Assembly (NCBI GenBank): GCA_024279075.1
Contig: JAJRRX010000410.1
Span: 1 to 8,139, forward strand
Length of the DNA stretch: 8,139 nt
Direction: 5' to 3'
DNA from: Alphaproteobacteria bacterium
GTDB lineage: Bacteria; Pseudomonadota; Alphaproteobacteria; Rhodobacterales; Rhodobacteraceae
Below the pieces are notes generated by a model. It had not been told where the DNA came from, did no database searches, and worked only from the letters and a program-made list of their open reading frames with translations. This document shows, piece by piece, positions 6,888 through 8,139 of this stretch (position 1 is the first letter of the stretch; the number at the start of each line of letters is the position of its first letter). The translations under genes were made by a program, and so were the position numbers.

Positions 6888-7506
6888 AGAGCTGCCAGAA
6901 CCAACGATCCTGTCTATCGAGCGCGATAAACGTGCACAGGAAACCCCAGCACAACTTGACCTTGGTGCGCGGCTACGGGCGCTGCGCAAGGAACGAGGCT
7001 GGACGCTGGCACAGGCCGCGGAGGCTGTAGGGCTGGCGCGCTCGACACTCTCGAAAATCGAAAATGGCCAGATGTCTCCGACCTTTGAAGCCGTGCGCAA
7101 ACTGGCCTCGGGGCTGGGTATTTCGGTGCCGCAGCTGTTTACCCCGCCCAAATCTGGCAAAATGCTGGCGCGGCGGTCGATCACGCGGGCCGGGGCGGGC
7201 AGGGCGCATGTGACCGCCACCTATGAGCATGAGATCATCGCTGCCGACATAACCCATAAGCGCATGCTGCCTTACCGCGCCACGGTGCGGGCGCGGGCTT
7301 TTGAGGATTTTGACGGTTGGGTGCGGCATGATGGCGAAGAGTTGCTTTACGTGCTCACCGGTGAGGTTGAGTTTTTTAGCGAGTTTTATGAGCCGGTGCG
7401 CCTAAGCGCGGGCGATAGCGCTTATTATGACGCCACGATGGGGCATAATATGATCTCGACCAGCGATGAGGATGCGCTGGTGCTGTGGGTCACATCACAA
7501 GGCTAG
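6883..7506 (+). CDS. XRE-family transcriptional regulator with C-terminal cupin sensor domain
   Basis: This is a 207-residue regulator. Residues 29-83 form an XRE/Cro-type helix-turn-helix (LGARLRALRKERGWTLAQAA), with the likely recognition helix at ARSTLSKIENGQ (52-63). Residues from about 135 to the end form a cupin barrel, seen in HDGEELLYVLTGEVEFF (149-165) and the GDSAYYDATMGHNM segment (178-190). The full set of metal-binding histidines of classical cupins is not present. His149, Glu152/153 and His188 are the nearest equivalents, so the barrel more likely binds a small ligand than acts as an enzyme. The first 28 residues are a variable tail. GAGGG at 6874-6878 supports the ATG at 6883. 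Proteins of this type usually control adjacent genes, here the divergent oxidoreductase-MFS unit, and often themselves. The ligand is unknown. The last 17 bases overlap the converging arsC gene. Confidence 0.93.
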   Translation: MPELPEPTILSIERDKRAQETPAQLDLGARLRALRKERGWTLAQAAEAVGLARSTLSKIENGQMSPTFEAVRKLASGLGISVPQLFTPPKSGKMLARRSITRAGAGRAHVTATYEHEIIAADITHKRMLPYRATVRARAFEDFDGWVRHDGEELLYVLTGEVEFFSEFYEPVRLSAGDSAYYDATMGHNMISTSDEDALVLWVTSQG

Positions 7507-7957
7507 CCTCGCCGATTCGGCTCAGGTGGTGCTGCTGCTCCGCGCTGTCCATGCGCTCAAAATCCAGCGACAGCCACGCCTTGGCGCGAGCTTCCAGCAT
7601 GGAGTAAGCTATCTCAAAAGCGGCGGGGGCCATGTTGGCAGGATCCTCTATGCCCCAATGGGCTGTGAGAGGGGTGCCGAGCCATAACGGGCAGGTCTCG
7701 TCGCGGGCATTGCCACAAACGGTGATCACCGCATCCATCGAAGGCGCGCCTACAAACTCATCCCAGCTTTTGGAGCGTAACCCTTTGATGGCATGCCCTT
7801 TGTTGGCAAGCAATGCGAGGGATTCTGGGTGGACCTTGCCCGTGGGCTTTGACCCAGCGGAAAAGGCCTTAACACGGCCCTTGCTAAGGTGGTTGAATAT
7901 GCTTTCCAGCAAGATAGAGCGGGCGGAATTTCCGGTGCAGAGGATAAGGATATTCAT
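7490..7957 (-). CDS. arsC: ArsC-family arsenate reductase (low-molecular-weight tyrosine phosphatase fold)
   Basis: This 155-residue cytoplasmic protein opens with MNILILCTGNSARS, the phosphatase P-loop C-X5-R (Cys7, Arg13), and has WGIEDPA (101-107), whose Asp105 matches the general acid of the fold. Cys81 and Cys89 in VCGNARDETCPLW correspond to the two extra redox cysteines of arsenate reductases that relay the disulfide to thioredoxin, so arsenate reduction is favoured over simple phosphotyrosine hydrolysis. The start at 7957 has GGAG with a 6-base gap. The gene is preceded by a perfect Pho box and a -10 element, so induction by phosphate starvation is predicted. No arsR, arsB, acr3 or arsenite methyltransferase gene is visible, so the product's exit route is unknown in this window. 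Its 3' end overlaps the convergent XRE-cupin gene by 17 bases. The C-terminal tail past about residue 135 is longer than in the Gram-positive enzymes. Confidence 0.85.
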   Translation of the reverse strand: MNILILCTGNSARSILLESIFNHLSKGRVKAFSAGSKPTGKVHPESLALLANKGHAIKGLRSKSWDEFVGAPSMDAVITVCGNARDETCPLWLGTPLTAHWGIEDPANMAPAAFEIAYSMLEARAKAWLSLDFERMDSAEQQHHLSRIGEASLVM

Positions 7958-7960
7958 AAC

Positions 7961-7978
7961 GATCTCCGATCGGAGATC
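7961..7978. promoter_or_regulatory. Perfect 18-bp palindrome at the arsC start, candidate operator
   Basis: GATCTCCGATCGGAGATC is identical to its own reverse complement. It contains three GATC tetramers spaced exactly 7 bases apart and includes the arsC Shine-Dalgarno GGAG (7967-7964). With the -10 element at 7984-7979, the transcription start should fall near 7972, inside the palindrome. A dimeric repressor bound here would block the promoter. If transcription starts further upstream, the RNA could instead fold into a 7-bp stem that hides the ribosome binding site. Confidence 0.6.
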
Positions 7979-7984
7979 AGTTTA
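7979..7984 (-). promoter_or_regulatory. -10 element of the Pho-controlled arsC promoter
   Basis: TAAACT on the minus strand matches the TATAAT consensus at 4 of 6 positions and starts exactly 10 bases after the Pho box. The same spacing is known for the E. coli phoA promoter, where PhoB replaces the -35 contact. Confidence 0.6.
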
Positions 7985-7994
7985 CCGCGTTTGC

Positions 7995-8012
7995 ATGACA
8001 GTTTTATGACAG
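7995..8012 (-). promoter_or_regulatory. Pho box (PhoB binding site) upstream of arsC
   Basis: On the minus strand the sequence is CTGTCAT-AAAA-CTGTCAT: two perfect 7-bp direct repeats with an 11-bp period and an A-only spacer. This is the canonical PhoB site, to my recollection identical to one of the E. coli pstS boxes and to the rhizobial CTGTCAT-N4-CTGTCAT pattern. It ends 37 bases before the arsC ATG and sits in the -35 position relative to TAAACT. An A/T-rich stretch with two tandem GCCAAAAA copies (8013-8028, plus strand) lies just upstream and may bend the DNA. Confidence 0.85.
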
Positions 8013-8023
8013 GCCAAAAAGCC

Positions 8024-8053
8024 AAAAAAAAGGCGCCCTCACAAGGAGGGCGC
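8024..8053 (-). terminator. Rho-independent terminator of an upstream minus-strand transcript
   Basis: Read on the minus strand, GCGCCCTC (8053-8046) pairs perfectly with GAGGGCGC (8040-8033) around a CTTGT loop. After a single C comes a run of eight T (8031-8024). It is strong, and directional because the plus strand has no T-run after the stem. It shows that a minus-strand gene ends just to the right, and it insulates arsC from that gene. Only 11 bases separate it from the Pho box. Confidence 0.88.
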
Positions 8054-8066
8054 TAAGTCTTGAGGC

Positions 8067-8090
8067 AGGTTTCATACAGGCAAGAAACCT
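8067..8090 (-). repeat. Second hairpin ahead of the terminator
   Basis: AGGTTTC and GAAACCT are perfect 7-bp reverse complements around a 10-base loop. They lie 13 bases upstream of the terminator stem in the minus-strand transcript. This may be a 3'-UTR structure or the last stem of a small RNA. No T-run follows it directly. Confidence 0.5.
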
Positions 8091-8139
8091 ATCGAGCAGT
8101 GAGTCCTTTATAAGCTCTCGGCATGTTTCCGCCAAGGAA
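8089..8139 (-). other. Unresolved 3' tail of the transcription unit that ends at the 8024-8053 terminator
   Basis: The terminator implies a minus-strand gene entering from the right edge, but only its last bases are present. Two frames end plausibly. One gives FLGGNMPRAYKGLTAR and stops at TAG (8091-8089). The other gives PWRKHAESL and stops at TAA (8110-8108). The third frame runs into the terminator and is unlikely. Codon choice slightly favours the TAA frame, because the TAG frame uses AGA, GGA and CGA. I do not recognise either peptide. It could also be the end of a non-coding RNA. Confidence 0.3.

Noticed and set aside
7632..8009. A plus-strand open frame of 125 codons across arsC and its promoter.
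   Set aside because: It is antisense to the well-supported arsC gene, overlaps the Pho box and palindrome, and resembles no family.
8033..8090. Paired hairpins near the right edge considered as a CRISPR repeat, tRNA or SRP RNA fragment.
   Set aside because: There are no repeated units with spacers, no T-loop or anticodon arm signature, and no SRP core motif. A terminator with an upstream stem explains them.
8122..8139. A plus-strand ATG at 8122 that could start a gene leaving the window to the right.
   Set aside because: It has no ribosome binding site and only six codons are visible, while the terminator direction indicates a minus-strand gene there.

Overview
The window looks like ordinary chromosomal DNA of an alphaproteobacterium, most likely of the Rhodobacterales/Roseobacter type. 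Three things point that way. HemB is of the non-zinc proteobacterial type. A four-helix membrane protein resembles a family that I recall from Rhodobacterales. The Pho box has the form used by rhizobia and enteric bacteria. The taxonomic call is inference from remembered family features, not from a search.

Layout from left to right. (1) Positions 1-652, minus strand: the N-terminal two thirds of hemB (porphobilinogen synthase, tetrapyrrole synthesis), running off the left edge. (2) Positions 787-4769, plus strand: a two-gene unit. It holds a small four-helix membrane protein and mfd (transcription-repair coupling factor), joined by an ATGA stop/start overlap. A promoter-like sequence sits just ahead of the first gene. 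(3) Positions 4770-4955: an AT-rich spacer between convergent genes, with several inverted repeats and no gene. (4) Positions 4956-6769, minus strand: a FrnE-like DsbA-family oxidoreductase followed by a Bcr/CflA-type MFS exporter, again with an ATGA overlap. (5) Positions 6883-7506, plus strand: an XRE-type regulator with a C-terminal cupin domain. It diverges from the oxidoreductase/exporter pair and is its natural candidate regulator. A 12-bp inverted repeat brackets the regulator's promoter. (6) Positions 7490-7957, minus strand: an ArsC-family arsenate reductase (low-molecular-weight phosphatase fold), whose 3' end overlaps the regulator's 3' end by 17 bp. (7) Positions 7961-8139: the arsC control region and the tail of an upstream minus-strand transcript that ends in a strong Rho-independent terminator.

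The most notable feature is the arsC control region. A perfect 18-bp Pho box (two CTGTCAT repeats with an AAAA spacer) is followed, exactly 10 bp later, by a TAAACT -10 element. A perfect 18-bp palindrome containing three GATC sites then covers the predicted transcription start and the Shine-Dalgarno sequence. This predicts an arsenate reductase switched on by phosphate starvation, when high-affinity phosphate uptake would also bring in arsenate. It also suggests a second regulator acting at the palindrome. No other ars gene is visible in the window.

I see no insertion sequence, CRISPR array, tRNA, rRNA, phage gene or clear sign of recent transfer. All the genes are recognisable families. The interest lies in regulation and gene coupling rather than in a new protein system.
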